From: Betaproteobacteria bacterium
Lineage (GTDB): Bacteria; Pseudomonadota; Gammaproteobacteria; Burkholderiales; SG8-41
Assembly: GCA_025363575.1 (NCBI GenBank)
Contig: JANYDM010000190.1
Location: 1 to 48,596 of the forward strand
Direction of reading: 5' to 3'
DNA length: 48,596 nucleotides
Shown: in pieces, positions 17,272 through 29,200 of the stretch
Numbering within the stretch: the first letter of the stretch is position 1
How the letters are laid out: each line of letters begins with the position of its first letter
Program-made: the position numbers and the translations under genes
Notes under the pieces: model-generated
The model's database searches: none
What the model was told of the DNA's origin: nothing
The model's input: only the letters and a program-made list of their open reading frames with translations

Positions 17272-17272
17272 A

Positions 17273-18688
17273 ATGAACAAGACCCAGAGGGGCACGCCGC
17301 GGTCCGATGCGCTCGTCCTGTTCGGCGTGACCGGCGATCTTGTGCAGAAGAAAATTTTCCCCGCGCTCTACGCGCTGGCGAAGCGCGGTGCACTTGACGT
17401 GCCCGTCGTCGGCGTGGCCTCGTCGCCGCTTAGCGTGGCGGAGCTGCGCAAACGCGCGACCGACAGCATCAAGGAGTACGGCCGCATTGACGACCAGCGC
17501 GCGTTACATCACTTGCTGTCTCTGCTGAGCTACGTCAGCGGCAACTACAATGATCCGCCCACGTTTGCCATGATTAAAAAAGCGCTTGGCGTCGCGCGCC
17601 GCCCCGCCTTTTATCTCGCTATCCCGCCCGCCCTGTTTTCAACCGTCATCAAAAGCCTCGGCGCGGCCGGACTGGCTTCCAATGCGCGCGTCATCGTCGA
17701 GAAGCCGTTCGGCCGCGACCTGGCTTCCGCGCGCGAGCTCAACGGCGTCGCGCGCTCCGTCTTTCCGGAAAATTCGATATTCCGCATCGATCACTATCTG
17801 GGCAAAGAAGCGATCATGAATATCCTCTATTTCCGGTTTGCCAATTCTTTCCTCGAACCGATCTGGAACCGCAACTATGTCGCCAGCGTTCAGATCACGC
17901 TCTCCGAGAGCTTCGGTGTCGACGGCCGCGGTGCATTTTATGAGACCGCCGGTTGCCTGCGCGACGTCATACAGAACCACATGTTCCAGATCGTCGCGCT
18001 GCTCGCCATGGAACCGCCCACTTATCGCGGTTTCGAAGCCGTGCACGGAGAAACCGCGGACGTATTGCAGGCGATGCGGCCGTTGAAGTCGTCCGACATG
18101 GTGCGCGGCCAGTATGCGGGTTACCGCAAGGAACGCGGAGTCGCAAGAAATTCCGACGTGGAGACTTTTTGTGCGCTGCGCCTTTTCATCGATTCATGGC
18201 GCTGGGCCGGCGTGCCATGGTACTTGCGCTCGGGCAAGTGTCTCGCTGCTACCGTTGCCGAAGTCATCGTCAAGCTGAAGCCGCCGCCGCAGCGGCTGTT
18301 TGCCGATTCGGCGCCGCCCGGGGGCGTCACCAATTATCTGCGCTTCCGGCTGTCGCCGAATTCGGCGGTGGCGCTCGCCGCGCGCGTCAAGCGCGCCGGC
18401 CAGGAATTCGTCGGCGACCAGCATGAGCTCTACATGATCGACGAGCGGCCAGGCGAGGAATCGCCCTACGAACGCCTGATCGGCGACGCGATAACCGGCA
18501 AAGGCGCGCTGTTCACGCGCGAAGATGCAGTCGAGGCGGCGTGGGCTGCAGTCGACCCTGTTTTGAAGAAACATCCTCGCGCTATCGTTTATCCGCGGCA
18601 TAGCTGGGGACCCAGGGAGGCGGATGCGTTGATCGCGGGAGATGGCGGCTGGTACCGCCCTGGAATCGGCGATGCCCCTGCCGATTGA
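17273..18688 (+). CDS. zwf: Glucose-6-phosphate 1-dehydrogenase
   Basis: Protein of 471 residues that oxidises glucose-6-P to 6-phosphogluconolactone with NAD(P)+. The nucleotide-binding motif [18 protein letters not shown] is at the N-terminus, the active-site RIDHYLGKE (catalytic His region) near 170, and the EKPFGRDL segment just before it. It begins one base after gnd, so the two oxidative pentose-phosphate enzymes are co-translated. The 3' end overlaps the GH15 remnant by 17 bp. No 6-phosphogluconolactonase gene is in the window. Confidence 0.96.
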   Translation: MNKTQRGTPRSDALVLFGVTGDLVQKKIFPALYALAKRGALDVPVVGVASSPLSVAELRKRATDSIKEYGRIDDQRALHHLLSLLSYVSGNYNDPPTFAMIKKALGVARRPAFYLAIPPALFSTVIKSLGAAGLASNARVIVEKPFGRDLASARELNGVARSVFPENSIFRIDHYLGKEAIMNILYFRFANSFLEPIWNRNYVASVQITLSESFGVDGRGAFYETAGCLRDVIQNHMFQIVALLAMEPPTYRGFEAVHGETADVLQAMRPLKSSDMVRGQYAGYRKERGVARNSDVETFCALRLFIDSWRWAGVPWYLRSGKCLAATVAEVIVKLKPPPQRLFADSAPPGGVTNYLRFRLSPNSAVALAARVKRAGQEFVGDQHELYMIDERPGEESPYERLIGDAITGKGALFTREDAVEAAWAAVDPVLKKHPRAIVYPRHSWGPREADALIAGDGGWYRPGIGDAPAD

Positions 18689-18875
18689 AGACCATGCGCT
18701 GATCGGCGATTGCCATACCGCAGCGCTGATCGGACGCGACGGTTCCTTCGCCTGCGCATTTGCGGGCGGATTTCGCCTGTGGGACGACAACCGCAGTGCG
18801 CCGCTGGCAGGCCGCCCGCCGGGCGCGCGCGTGAGCCCCGGTAACGAAGCCGCAAGCCAGCAGGCGGATTCATGA
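18672..18875 (+). pseudogene. N-terminal stub of a GH15 glucoamylase-like gene
   Basis: The frame reads [20 protein letters not shown] then GRDGS, the standard N-terminus of bacterial family-15 glycoside hydrolases (PIEDYALIGDxxTAALVGRDGS...). Those proteins are usually about 600 residues; here the match fades after about 25 residues and the frame ends after 67 codons. The rest of the gene has gone and the catalytic domain is absent. The stub overlaps the zwf end by 17 bp, and its TGA (18873-18875) overlaps the HAD start by four bases. Related genomes often carry GH15 next to zwf and gnd, which supports deletion here. It might persist as a translational relay. Confidence 0.7.
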
Positions 18876-19591
18876 GCGCACGCAGCGATCTCGTCGTACT
18901 TTTCGACGTCGACAATACGCTGTTGGACAACGATGCTTTGCACGATGATCTCAGCCGCCATCTTGAATGCGAACTGGGCGCGGCCAACCGCGATCGCTAC
19001 TGGAATATTTTCGAGTCGCTGCGCGCGGAACTCGGTTACGCGGACTACCTGGGAACGCTGCAGCGATTCAGGGCCATGGCAAGCAGTGCCGAGCGCGGTG
19101 ATCCCCGGCTCGCGTCCGTTGCCGGGTTCCTGCTCGATTATCCGTTTTCAGACCGGTTATACCCGCGTACACTCGACGCTCTCGCGCACGCCGGCGCGCA
19201 GGGCACGACAGTCATTCTGTCGGATGGCGACGTCGTATATCAGCCGCGCAAGATCGAGCGCTCCGGATTGCAGGCGGCGGTGCAGGGCCGCGTGCTGGTA
19301 TATGTCCATAAGGAGCAGATGCTCGACGATCTCGAGCGACGCTATCCGGCGCGCCGCTACGTAATGGTCGATGACAAGCTGTCCATATTGGCGGCGATGA
19401 AAAGCGCGCTTGGCGCGCGCTTGCTGACAGTGTTTCCGCGGCAGGGTCACTACGCACTCGATCCGCACAATCTCACCGCTTATCCGCCGGCCGACATGGC
19501 GGTCGAACGCATAGCCGATCTGGCCGGTGCCGACTTTGCCGGCTGCTTCGGCGCGGCCGGCATCACTGACAAAATACAGGAGGCAACATGA
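18872..19591 (+). CDS. HAD-superfamily hydrolase
   Basis: Protein of 239 residues with the haloacid-dehalogenase motifs: FDVDNTLLDND (nucleophile Asp12, acid Asp14), VILSDGD (motif II Ser), HKEQM (probable motif III Lys) and MVDDKLSIL (motif IV acidic pair). It is probably a phosphatase for a sugar phosphate or similar small molecule, given the operon. It starts inside the GH15 stub stop and ends in an ATGA overlap with the transaldolase remnant. AGGAGG (19578-19583), the ribosome site of that remnant, lies in its last codons. Confidence 0.85.
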   Translation: MSARSDLVVLFDVDNTLLDNDALHDDLSRHLECELGAANRDRYWNIFESLRAELGYADYLGTLQRFRAMASSAERGDPRLASVAGFLLDYPFSDRLYPRTLDALAHAGAQGTTVILSDGDVVYQPRKIERSGLQAAVQGRVLVYVHKEQMLDDLERRYPARRYVMVDDKLSILAAMKSALGARLLTVFPRQGHYALDPHNLTAYPPADMAVERIADLAGADFAGCFGAAGITDKIQEAT

Positions 19592-19971
19592 ATGCTGCAC
19601 AGCAGTTGCACGAACTGGGACAAAGCCTGTGGCTCGATAACATCACGCGCGCGCTGCTGAACGACGGGACGTCCATCGCGTCCATCTTCGTCAGCCGGCG
19701 GGACGTCGCGGTCAAGGACAAAGTAAGCGCGGAATTGCGCAACCGCCTCGGTATCGCAATCGCCAAGCGCGCATACGCGGCTTATCGCAATCTGCTGTCG
19801 TCACCGCGCTGGCAGAAGCTCGCCGCCGTCGGCGCCCTGCCGCAACGGCTGCTGTGGGCCAGCTCAGATCTCCAGCGTGCAGGCGCCGCGGCGTTCAATA
19901 AATCATGGCACGATCTCATGACGCGCATCGCCGAAAAAAGCGCGGTGTTGGCCGCCGCCGGGCACGCATGA
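19588..19971 (+). pseudogene. tal: Internally deleted transaldolase, still an open frame
   Basis: The 127-residue product is three pieces of transaldolase joined in frame. The N-terminus (LHELGQSLWLDNITRALLNDGT) is followed directly by a mid-protein piece (ASIFVSRRDVAVKDK ... LGIAIAKRAYAAY, SPRWQKLAAVGALPQRLLWAS), then by the extreme C-terminus ([17 protein letters not shown]). Full-length family members of this type have about 360-380 residues. Missing are the TSNPTIF region, the Schiff-base lysine region and about 75 residues before the C-terminus, so it cannot be an active transaldolase. It keeps a perfect AGGAGG ribosome site and ATGA overlaps on both sides, so it is probably translated. 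An assembly artefact is possible but two in-frame deletions make it less likely. Confidence 0.8.
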
Positions 19972-21626
19972 GCGGCGCGGAGCGCACTGCGCAGGCGCAG
20001 CCACTGACGCAAAAAGCCGCGTGGCGGGCACTCGCCGCGCATTTCGCAACGATACGCGACCGGCATCTGCGGCAGCTCTTCGCCGAAGATCCGCGGCGCG
20101 GCGAGCGCATGACCGCGGAGGCCGCGGGGATTTATCTGGACTATTCCAAAAACCGCATTACCGGCGAGACGATAGGATTACTGACAAAGCTGGCGGCGGA
20201 GTGCGGTCTGCGCGAGCGCATTGAGGCGATGTTCGGGGGCGCGCCCATCAATGTGACTGAGAAGCGCGCCGTTCTTCACGTCGCACTGCGGGCGCCCGCG
20301 ACCGCGCGCATGATCGTCGATGGATCCGATGTCGTGCCCGCAGTGCATGCGGTGCTGGAGCGCATGGCGGCATTCGCACGCGCCGTGCGCAGCGGCGAGT
20401 GGCGCGGACATACTGGCAAGCGCATCGCTAACGTCGTCAGCATCGGCATCGGCGGCTCCGATCTCGGTCCTGTCATGGCCTATGAGGCCTTGCGCTATTA
20501 CAGCCAGCGCGACATGACATTTCGTTTCGTGTCGAACGTAGACGGCACCGACTTTGCGGAAGCCGTGCGCGATCTCGACCCTGCGGAAACGCTTTTCATC
20601 ATCTGCTCCAAGACTTTCACGACGCTCGAGACGTTGACCAACGCCCGCACGGCCCGCGCGTGGAGCCTGCAGAAGCTCGGCGACGAGCAAGCCGTGCGCA
20701 AGCATTTCGTCGCCGTCTCGACGAATGCCGAAAGCGTCGCGAAATTCGGCATCGACACCGCCAACATGTTCGGTTTCTGGGATTGGGTCGGCGGGCGTTA
20801 TTCGATGGATTCCGCGATCGGCCTGTCGACGATGGTGGCCATAGGCCCCGAAAATTTTCAGGCGATGCTCGCGGGCTTCCATGTGATGGACGAACACTTT
20901 CGTCTTGCGCCGTTCGCGCACAACCTGCCGGTGCTGATGGCGCTGCTGGCAATCTGGAATTGCAATTTCCTCGATGCGCCGACAGTCGCGGTGTTGCCGT
21001 ACGATCAATATCTCAAACGTTTCCCTGCCTACCTGCAGCAGCTGACGATGGAGAGCAACGGCAAGCATGTCACGCTCGAGGGCGCGCGCGTCGATTGTCA
21101 GACGGGGCCGGTGTACTGGGGCGAGCCCGGCACCAACGGCCAGCATTCGTTCTACCAGCTCATTCACCAGGGCACGCGCGTGATTCCCTGCGACTTCATC
21201 GGCTTCTGCCGGACGCTGAATCCGCTGGGCCGTCATCACGATCTGCTGATGTCCAACCTCATCGCGCAGACCGAGGCGCTTGCGTTCGGCAAGACCGCTG
21301 AGCAGGTGGCGGCGGAGGGCACCCCGGCATGGCTGGCGCCGCACCGCGTTTTCGAAGGCAATCGCCCGACCAACACCCTGCTTGCCGATCTTCTGACGCC
21401 GCGCACGCTCGGTTCGCTGGTCGCGCTGTACGAGCACAGCGTATTCACGCAAGGCGTGATCTGGAATATAGATTCATTCGATCAATGGGGCGTCGAGCTG
21501 GGCAAGGCGCTGGCCGAGCGCACCACCGTTGAACTTGAATCCCGGGACGAGCCGAAACTCGAGCACGATAGCTCGACCAACGCGCTCATCAGGCGCTACC
21601 GTCAATCGAGGGAAACACAAGCATGA
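19968..21626 (+). CDS. pgi: Glucose-6-phosphate isomerase
   Basis: Protein of 552 residues interconverting glucose-6-P and fructose-6-P. Motifs: [47 protein letters not shown] (usually ...SLWSAIGL; Trp is replaced here), [19 protein letters not shown] with the catalytic Glu and His, and [10 protein letters not shown] near the C-terminus with the catalytic Lys. ATG 19968 overlaps the transaldolase-remnant stop (TGA 19969-19971); an earlier in-frame start at 19905 would lie inside that frame. It ends in an ATGA overlap with pgm. Confidence 0.96.
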   Translation: MSGAERTAQAQPLTQKAAWRALAAHFATIRDRHLRQLFAEDPRRGERMTAEAAGIYLDYSKNRITGETIGLLTKLAAECGLRERIEAMFGGAPINVTEKRAVLHVALRAPATARMIVDGSDVVPAVHAVLERMAAFARAVRSGEWRGHTGKRIANVVSIGIGGSDLGPVMAYEALRYYSQRDMTFRFVSNVDGTDFAEAVRDLDPAETLFIICSKTFTTLETLTNARTARAWSLQKLGDEQAVRKHFVAVSTNAESVAKFGIDTANMFGFWDWVGGRYSMDSAIGLSTMVAIGPENFQAMLAGFHVMDEHFRLAPFAHNLPVLMALLAIWNCNFLDAPTVAVLPYDQYLKRFPAYLQQLTMESNGKHVTLEGARVDCQTGPVYWGEPGTNGQHSFYQLIHQGTRVIPCDFIGFCRTLNPLGRHHDLLMSNLIAQTEALAFGKTAEQVAAEGTPAWLAPHRVFEGNRPTNTLLADLLTPRTLGSLVALYEHSVFTQGVIWNIDSFDQWGVELGKALAERTTVELESRDEPKLEHDSSTNALIRRYRQSRETQA

Positions 21627-23275
21627 GCGGGATCAGCCCATTGGCCGGCAAGCCGGCACCGGATTCCTTGTTGGTCGACGTGCCCGCATTGTTGGCCGCC
21701 TATGCCGCATTGCAGCCCGATCCGGCGGAGCCCGCGCAGCGCGTCTTGTTCGGTACGTCGGGTCATCGCGGAGTAGCGCTCGAGCGCAGCTTCAACGAGT
21801 GGCATGTGCTGGCGATCACCCAGGCGATTTGCGAATACCGCGCGAGCAAGGCCATCGAAGGCCCGCTTTTTATCGGCATCGACACGCATGCCTTGTCGAA
21901 ACCCGCCTTCGAGAGCGCGCTGGAGGTGCTGGCGGCCAACGGCGTGGAGACGCTGATTGCAAAAGGCGGCGAATACACGCCCACCCCGGCGATTTCCCAC
22001 GCGATATTGACTTACAACCGCGGACGCACAGTGGGCCTTGCGGATGGCATCGTGGTCACGCCTTCGCACAATCCACCCGACAGCGGCGGATTCAAGTACA
22101 ACCCGCCGAATGGCGGGCCCGCCGATACAGACGCGACCGGCTGGATAGAAGCAAGAGCGAACGACTATATGAAGGACGCGCTGCGGGGCGTGCGCCGGGT
22201 TCCCTACGCGCAGGCCGTGCGTGCGAACACCACGCACCCTTACGATTTTCTCACGGCCTACGTGGCCGATATCGGCAATGTGATCGACATGCGCGCGCTG
22301 CGCGACGCGCGCATACGCATGGGCGTCGATCCGCTCGGCGGCGCCGGCGTGCGTTACTGGCCCGCGATTGCCGAACGCTACGGATTGGATCTGACGGTAG
22401 TGAATGACGTTGTCGATCCGACGTTCCGCTTCATGTCGGTCGACTGGGACGGCCGCATACGCATGGACCCGTCTTCGTCCTATGCGATGCAGAATCTGGT
22501 TGGCATGAAGGACCGCTTCGACATCGCGTTCGCGTGCGACACCGATCATGACCGGCACGGGATCGTCGCGCCGGGTTGCGGCCTGCTGCCGGCGAACCAC
22601 TATCTGGCGGCCGCAGTCGACTATCTGTTTCAGCACCGGTCGCAGTGGAGCGCTGCGGCAGCGGTGGGCAAGACCGTCGTCAGCACGCAGATGATAGATC
22701 GCGTCGCGTCGCGCCTGGGGCGCAAGCTTTACGAGGTGCCGGTCGGCTTCAAGTGGTACGTCGACGGTCTTTACGGCGGCACGCTCGGCTTCGGCTGCGA
22801 AGAGAGCGCCGGTGCAACCTTTGTGCGCCGCGACGGCGCTGTCTGGACGACCGACAAGGACGGCATTGTTGCAGCGCTGCTGGCGGCGGAGATGACCGCG
22901 CGCCAGGGCTGCGATCCGGGCGCCAGCTATCGTGCGCTGGAGAGCGAGTTCGGGGCGTCTTATTCGCAGCGCATCGATGCGCCGGCCACGCGCGCGCAGA
23001 AACAACGCCTGTCGAAACTATCGGCGCAGCAGGTGCAGAGCACGGAGCTCGCGGGCGAAAAAATTCAGCACATCCTGAGCCACGCGCCGGGCAATGACGC
23101 GCCCATTGGCGGATTGAAAGTCGTGGCGGCGGGCGGCTGGTTCGCGGCGCGCCCGTCCGGCACGGAAGACATTTACAAGATTTACGCGGAGAGCTTCCGC
23201 AGCGACGGCCATCTGCACGATATCCTGCGCGAGGCGCAGGCCATGGTCGATGCCGCGCTGAACGGCGCGGCGTAG
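21623..23275 (+). CDS. pgm: Phosphoglucomutase, alpha-D-glucose specific
   Basis: Protein of 550 residues converting glucose-6-P and glucose-1-P through a phosphoserine. Motifs: GTSGHRG near the N-terminus, the catalytic [15 protein letters not shown] with the active Ser, a metal loop DTDHDRHGI, the sugar loop [13 protein letters not shown] and the phosphate loop [15 protein letters not shown]. Family length is normal. It ends the gnd-zwf-pgi-pgm operon by ATGA coupling and faces the glucan synthase gene, only 19 bp away. Its product glucose-1-P leads to UDP-glucose, the donor of that synthase, so a link by substrate supply is plausible. Confidence 0.97.
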   Translation: MSGISPLAGKPAPDSLLVDVPALLAAYAALQPDPAEPAQRVLFGTSGHRGVALERSFNEWHVLAITQAICEYRASKAIEGPLFIGIDTHALSKPAFESALEVLAANGVETLIAKGGEYTPTPAISHAILTYNRGRTVGLADGIVVTPSHNPPDSGGFKYNPPNGGPADTDATGWIEARANDYMKDALRGVRRVPYAQAVRANTTHPYDFLTAYVADIGNVIDMRALRDARIRMGVDPLGGAGVRYWPAIAERYGLDLTVVNDVVDPTFRFMSVDWDGRIRMDPSSSYAMQNLVGMKDRFDIAFACDTDHDRHGIVAPGCGLLPANHYLAAAVDYLFQHRSQWSAAAAVGKTVVSTQMIDRVASRLGRKLYEVPVGFKWYVDGLYGGTLGFGCEESAGATFVRRDGAVWTTDKDGIVAALLAAEMTARQGCDPGASYRALESEFGASYSQRIDAPATRAQKQRLSKLSAQQVQSTELAGEKIQHILSHAPGNDAPIGGLKVVAAGGWFAARPSGTEDIYKIYAESFRSDGHLHDILREAQAMVDAALNGAA

Positions 23276-23294
23276 ACGGCGCCGCACCGCGGAC

Positions 23295-26200
23295 TCAAGC
23301 GCGGGGGACGGTCACCTCGACTGCATGCTCGGCGCGGTCGTTGACGAGCGGAACGAATGCTTCCTGCTGTTCGGCCCCATCGACGCTGACGCGCAATTTG
23401 CCGTCGACCGCGCGCGTTTGCGACACCTTGAGATGGTAGGTCGTTTCGCGATAGCGGTAAGTCAGCCCGAACGACTCCCAATCCGCCGGCAGGCACGGCG
23501 CAAAACGCAGCTTGTCGACTTCGAGCCTGAGGCCCAGCAGCGATTCGACGATCAGCCGGTAAAGCCAGCCCGCCGAACCGGTGTACCACGTCCAGCCGCC
23601 GCGCCCCGTGTGCGGCGCCACCGCGTAAACGTCGGCGGCGACGACATAGGGCTCGACCTTGTAGGTCGCGATTGCCGCGGCGGAGTTTGCATGGTTCACC
23701 GGATTAATCATGCCGAACAATTCCCAGGCGCGCTGGCTGTCGCCGAGCGCGGCGAACGCCATCACGGTCCAGATGGCGCTGTGCGTGTACTGGCCGCCGT
23801 TCTCGCGCACGCCAGGCACGTAGCCCTTGATATAGCCGGGGTTCATGTCGGATTTGTCAAACGGCGGATCGAGCAGCTGGATCAGGCGATGATCGCGGCG
23901 CACGAGGCGGCGGTCGACGGCGCCCATTGCCGTGCGGGCGCGCCGCGCTTCGGCCGCGCCCGACAGGACCGACCAGCTTTGCGCGATGGCGTCGATCTGG
24001 CATTCGGCATTTTCGGCGGAACCCAGCGGCCGGCCGTCGTCGAAAAACGCGCGCTTGTACCATTCGCCGTCCCAGCCGTCGCGCTCGACGTTCTGGCGCA
24101 GCTGCGCGGCCTCGCGCTGGCAGCGTTCGGCGAACTGGCCGTCGCCGCGCAGTTGCGCGAGCCGCGTAAACTGCATCAGCACTTCGTAGAGAAAAAAGCC
24201 GAGCCACACGCTTTCGCCCTTGCCCTGCGCGCCGACGAGGTTCATGCCGTCGTTCCAGTCGCCGGTGCCCATCAGCGGCAGGCCATGCACGCCAAAGCTG
24301 AGCCCATGCTCGATCGCGCGCACGCCGTGCGCATAAAGACTGATTGCTTCCGATGAATGGCCGGGCAGATCGTAATACGAGTCCTCTTCCGGATTGACGG
24401 GGCGGCCTTCGAGCAGCGGCACGGGCTCGTCGAGCACGCCGGTATCGCCCGTGCTGAAGACATAGCGGCACAGCGCAAGCGGCAGCCACAGATAGTCATC
24501 CGAGCAGTGCGTGCGCACGCCGCGGTCGGAGGGCGGGTGCCACCAGTGCTGCACGTCGCCTTCACGGAACTGGTGAGCCGCGCAGCGCAAGAGCTGTTCG
24601 CGCAGGAGCGCGGGCTCCGAGTGCACGAGGGCCATGGTGTCCTGCAGCTGGTCGCGAAAGCCGAACGCGCCGCCGGACTGATAAAACCCGCTGCGCGCCC
24701 ATAGCCGCGACGCCAGTATTTGATAGACGAGCCAGCCGTTGGCGAGCACGTTGAGCGCGGGATCGGGCGTATCGACCTGCACTGCGCCCAGCGTGCGCTG
24801 CCAGTAGCGCCGCACTTTCTCGAACGCATCGTTGGCCGCGGCGCCGCCGCGGCAGCGGTGCATGAGCTGGCGCGCATCGTCGAGGTTGCGGCCGGCGCCG
24901 AGACGGAAAACGAAGTTGCGCTGCTCGCCGTGGGCGATGTCGAACTGCAACTGGATCGCCGCGCACGGATCGAGCCCCGCACCCACCTTGTTCGAGAGCT
25001 GCGTGCGCAGCATCGCCGCGGGATTGCGCAGCGTGCCGTTGCGGCCGATGAATTCGGCGCGGTCGCCGGTGAAGGTGCGCTTCGCGTCGTCGACGTCAAA
25101 GAACGCGGTGCGCTCGGCGAACTCGGTGTTGTACGAATTGCGCGCGCACAGCCCGCCGCTCACCGGATCGGTTTCTGTGATGACGTGCATCGAGGTTTTG
25201 GGCTGCAGGTCGCCGAGCACCCATTCGACATAGCCGGTCGCGGACAGCCGCCGCGCGCGTCCCGAGGTGTTGGATATCTTCAGCATCGAGAACTTGACTG
25301 CGGCATCGAGCGCGACATAGACGGTCAGTTCCGAGCGAATGCCGCCTTCCTCGTATTCGAATGTGCTATAGCCGAACCCGTGGCGGCTCAAGTACGGCGC
25401 GGCGCCGCGGCAGGGCGCCGGCGCGGGCGACCAGAAATGACCGCTCTCTTCGTCGCGGATATAGAACGCTTCGCCGCCGCTGTCGCTCACCGGATCGTTG
25501 TTCCACGGCGTCAGGCGATACTCATGCGCGTTCTCGCTCCAGGTATAGCTCATGCCGCTCTCGGAGATGACGCTGCCGAAGTAAGGGTTCGCGAGCACGT
25601 TCACCCAGGGCGCGGGCGTGACCTGGCCGTGCGCCGTCGCGATCAGGTATTCGCGCCCGTCGGTGCTGAAGCCGCCGATGCCATTGCCGAAGAGCAGGTC
25701 CTGGCGCACGGGCACGGTGGTGGACGCAATCTCGGGACGCAGTGTGCGAGTGGGCTTCAAGCGCGGCAGATTCAGGTGCGGCGCGCGCACTTCCAGCATG
25801 CCGCGGCGGTTGATCTGGTCGCCGAGCGCGCCGCGCCGGTCGCTGATGATGGCGCGCGCGACCGCCTGCACCAGGATACGGTCTTCGTTTGATATCTGCT
25901 CGGCGCGCCGCACGAAGATGCCGCCGGGCTTGTCCATCACGTGCGCTTCGATGCCGGCGGCGATCAGCCCCATGATCTGGTCCTGCAGCAGCTGGCGGTA
26001 GCCGGCACGGTCTTCGTTCCAGACGACGAGGTCGACGATGAGCCCTTTCAGCCGCCAGTAGGCATGCGCCTGCACGAGCTGGCGAACCAGTTCGATATTC
26101 TCGAACTCGCCGATCTGCAGCAGCACGATCGGCAGATCGCCGGATATCGCATAGCTCCACAAGCCCGACTGGCCGCGGCGATTGGCCGCCAGCACGCGCG

Positions 26201-29200
26201 ATTCTCCGCGCAGGCTGGCGTTGGCGTAAACCACGCAACCGGCGAGGCGCGCGTACAGTTGCGTGTCGGCTTCCGTGGCGTTGATCTGCCGCAGCACGAC
26301 CTGGCTATGCGTCCACGCGAGCTCGAACACGCGGTCGGCGAGATGACGGTCCTGGTATTTGGCGGCAAGATTCAGCGCGGCCTCGCGCGTGGCGCCGACG
26401 CCGGTGACCACGTCGACCACCACTGCCTGCTCCGGGTCCAATGCGATGCGGCAGCGGATGGCGATCACCGGATCGAGCACGGAACCCGCGCTGTTCGACA
26501 GCGCGCCGTGCTCGCCCAGCGCTTGCGGCGCGGCCACAGTGCGCCCGCGACCGATGAAGCGCGCGCGGTCGGTTTCGTACGAGATATCGCCCATCTCCGC
26601 GCCGCGCACCGCCATTACGTGCAGCATCCACGGCGGCTGCTCGGTGTCCGAGCGCGGCCGCCGCGTGCACAATATCGCCTGGCGTTCGCGCACGATCTCG
26701 GTCTGCACGAACAGATTGCTGAACGCCGGATGCAGCGCGTCGGCGGCCGGCACCGCGAGCGTCACTTCGGCATACGTCGTGACTTCTATCGTGCGCCGCG
26801 TGCGCGCGCGGTTGGTGATGCGGATGCGGCGCAGCTCGATGTCGTCTTCAGGGGAAACTACGATTTCGGTGTGGGTGTCGTAGTCGAGATCGCGGCGGCG
26901 GAATTCGGCGCGTCCCTCGGAGAATATCGCTTCATAGTTCTCCGCGCGCTTGAGCGTCGGTTGGTGCGTGTTCGACCAGAATACGCCACTCGACACGTCG
27001 CGCAGATAGCAGAACGCGCCCCAGTTGTCGCATGTCGTGTCCTCGCGCCAGCGCGTGACCGCCAGCTCCTTCCAGCGGCTGTAACCGCCGCCTGCATTGG
27101 TGATCATCACGTGATAGCGGCTATTGGACAGCAGCTGCACTTCGGGGGCCGGTGTGTCTGGCGTGCGGATGACGCGCACCGGCATTTCAACGTCGTTGAC
27201 CGTGGCGCGGATCGACGAGAATTCGCTCGTATGCAGCTGGACCGGGCCCGCCCGCGGCACGCGCTCCTGCAGCAGCAGGGTCGTCGCCTGGAATTGCGGA
27301 TCGGCGGCGAAGCGCTTTTGCATGGGGCGGTCGCGCAGCGCGTACGCGAGCGCGAGGAAAATCATGCCTTGATGGTGCGCCATGAACGAGCGGATCACCG
27401 CGCTCGTTTGTCCGCGCGGCAAACGCGCGGCGGTGTAGTCGACGGCTTCATACAAGCCATAGCCGCCGGCAAGACCTTCGCCCGCGAGCCGCTCGAGATT
27501 GGCGCATGCGCGCGCAGGCGCCACCATCAGCGCGAGCGCGGACGCATAAGGCGCGATCACAAGATCCTCGGCCAGTCCGCGCTTGAGCCCCAGTCCCGGC
27601 ACGCCGAATGCGCGGTATTGATAATTAAGCGCGGCGTCGACCGTGTTGTAGCCGCACTCCGAAATGCCCCATGCCACCCCGCGCCGGGTCGCGTAGGCGA
27701 TCTGGCGCTCGACGGCTGCTTCGCAGGTGCGTTCGAGCAGGGTATTTTCGTAGCTCGGCATGATCAGCATCGGCATCAGATATTCGAACATCGAGCCGCT
27801 CCACGACAGCAGCATGGGCTCGCCGCCGCTCGCCGTCAGCAGGCGACCCAGCGCAAACCAGTTTTCCTGCGGCAGCTGGCCCTGCGCGATGGCGACGAAG
27901 CTGGCCAGCCGCGCTTCCGACGCGAGCAGATCGTAATAGCTGGTGTCGCGCCGGCGGTCGCTGACGTTGTAGCCGATGGCAAGCAGATGACGCGATGGGT
28001 CGTAGAGGAAACCGTAGTCCATGACGGCCATCTCGGCGGCCTGCATGGCCAGGCGCTCGATGGCGGCCGCGCACTCGCGGGCGCGCGCGCCGGCGAGCGC
28101 GACGCAGCGCTGCAATTCGTCGAGCGCCGTCTGCTCGGCCGGAGCGGGGGCCGGCACGACGCGCTGCGCGATTTCTTTGAGCCATTGCTCGTCGCGCGCG
28201 GCCAGCTCACGCAACGATGGAATGTCGATGGATTCGACGAGGTGCCGCACGCGGTCCGGCAGCCCCGTCAGCGCGAGCCACGGCGCAAGCAACAGCAGTT
28301 CTTCGAGCGCATCGCGGCACTGCCGTGTCAGCGCCTGCGTCCACCATTGCGCGCTGCCATCCGGCGCAGCAGCATCCCCGCTGCCGCGCGCGAGCTCTGC
28401 GGCGGCCGGGGCGAGACGCGTCAGCCAGGCGTGCACGGCGGCGAGCGTGGGGGCCCGCGAATCGAAGGCGGATTCCACGTCTCTTTGCAGCTGCGCGTGC
28501 TGCGGTGTTGCCGCATCGCCGGCGATTTCCACCAGCACGGCCAGCGTATTGGCTATGCCTTCGAACCAGCGCGTGCCGGCGACCTTGTCATCGCAGAGCG
28601 CCAGCAGGCCCGGCTGCAGCGTCAGCAGATTGCCGGCGAGATTGCCGCTGTCGACCGAAGAAACATAGAGGGGCGCCAGCGGCCGCAGCGTCTGGGTGTC
28701 GTACCAGTTGTAAAAATGACCTTCGTAGCGCTCGAGTCCCTGCATGGTCTGCAGCGTATCGGTGGTGCGCACGATCAGCTGTCCGGCCGGTATGAAGCCG
28801 AAATCGTAGGCGGCGAGGTTGGCGAGCAGCGACAACCCGATGTTCGTCGGCGATGTGCGGTGGGCGATCACCGGCAGCGGTTGTTCCTGATAGTTGTCCG
28901 GCGGCAGCCAGTGATCTTCAGCGCTCACGAACGTTTCAAAAAAAGCCCAGGTCCTGCGCGCCAGTGTCTGCAGAAAGGCGCTCTGTCCGCTGGTGAGCCT
29001 GGCGGCGCGCGACGGCCGCGGCCGGCCGAGCCACCAGATAATCGCCGGCGCCAGCGTCCACAAGAAGAGCACGGGCGCGGCGACGATGAGCGCGCGCGGC
29101 GCCGCGTTCGCCAGGTACGCGGCGGCGGCTGCTGCGATCACGGGCGAAATCAACATCGTCCGGTAGCTCGCGACAAAGCCGGTGCGCACGCTCCTTTCCA

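Noticed and set aside
20178..21452. 424-codon minus-strand frame
   Set aside because: Antisense to pgi, whose motifs are all present.
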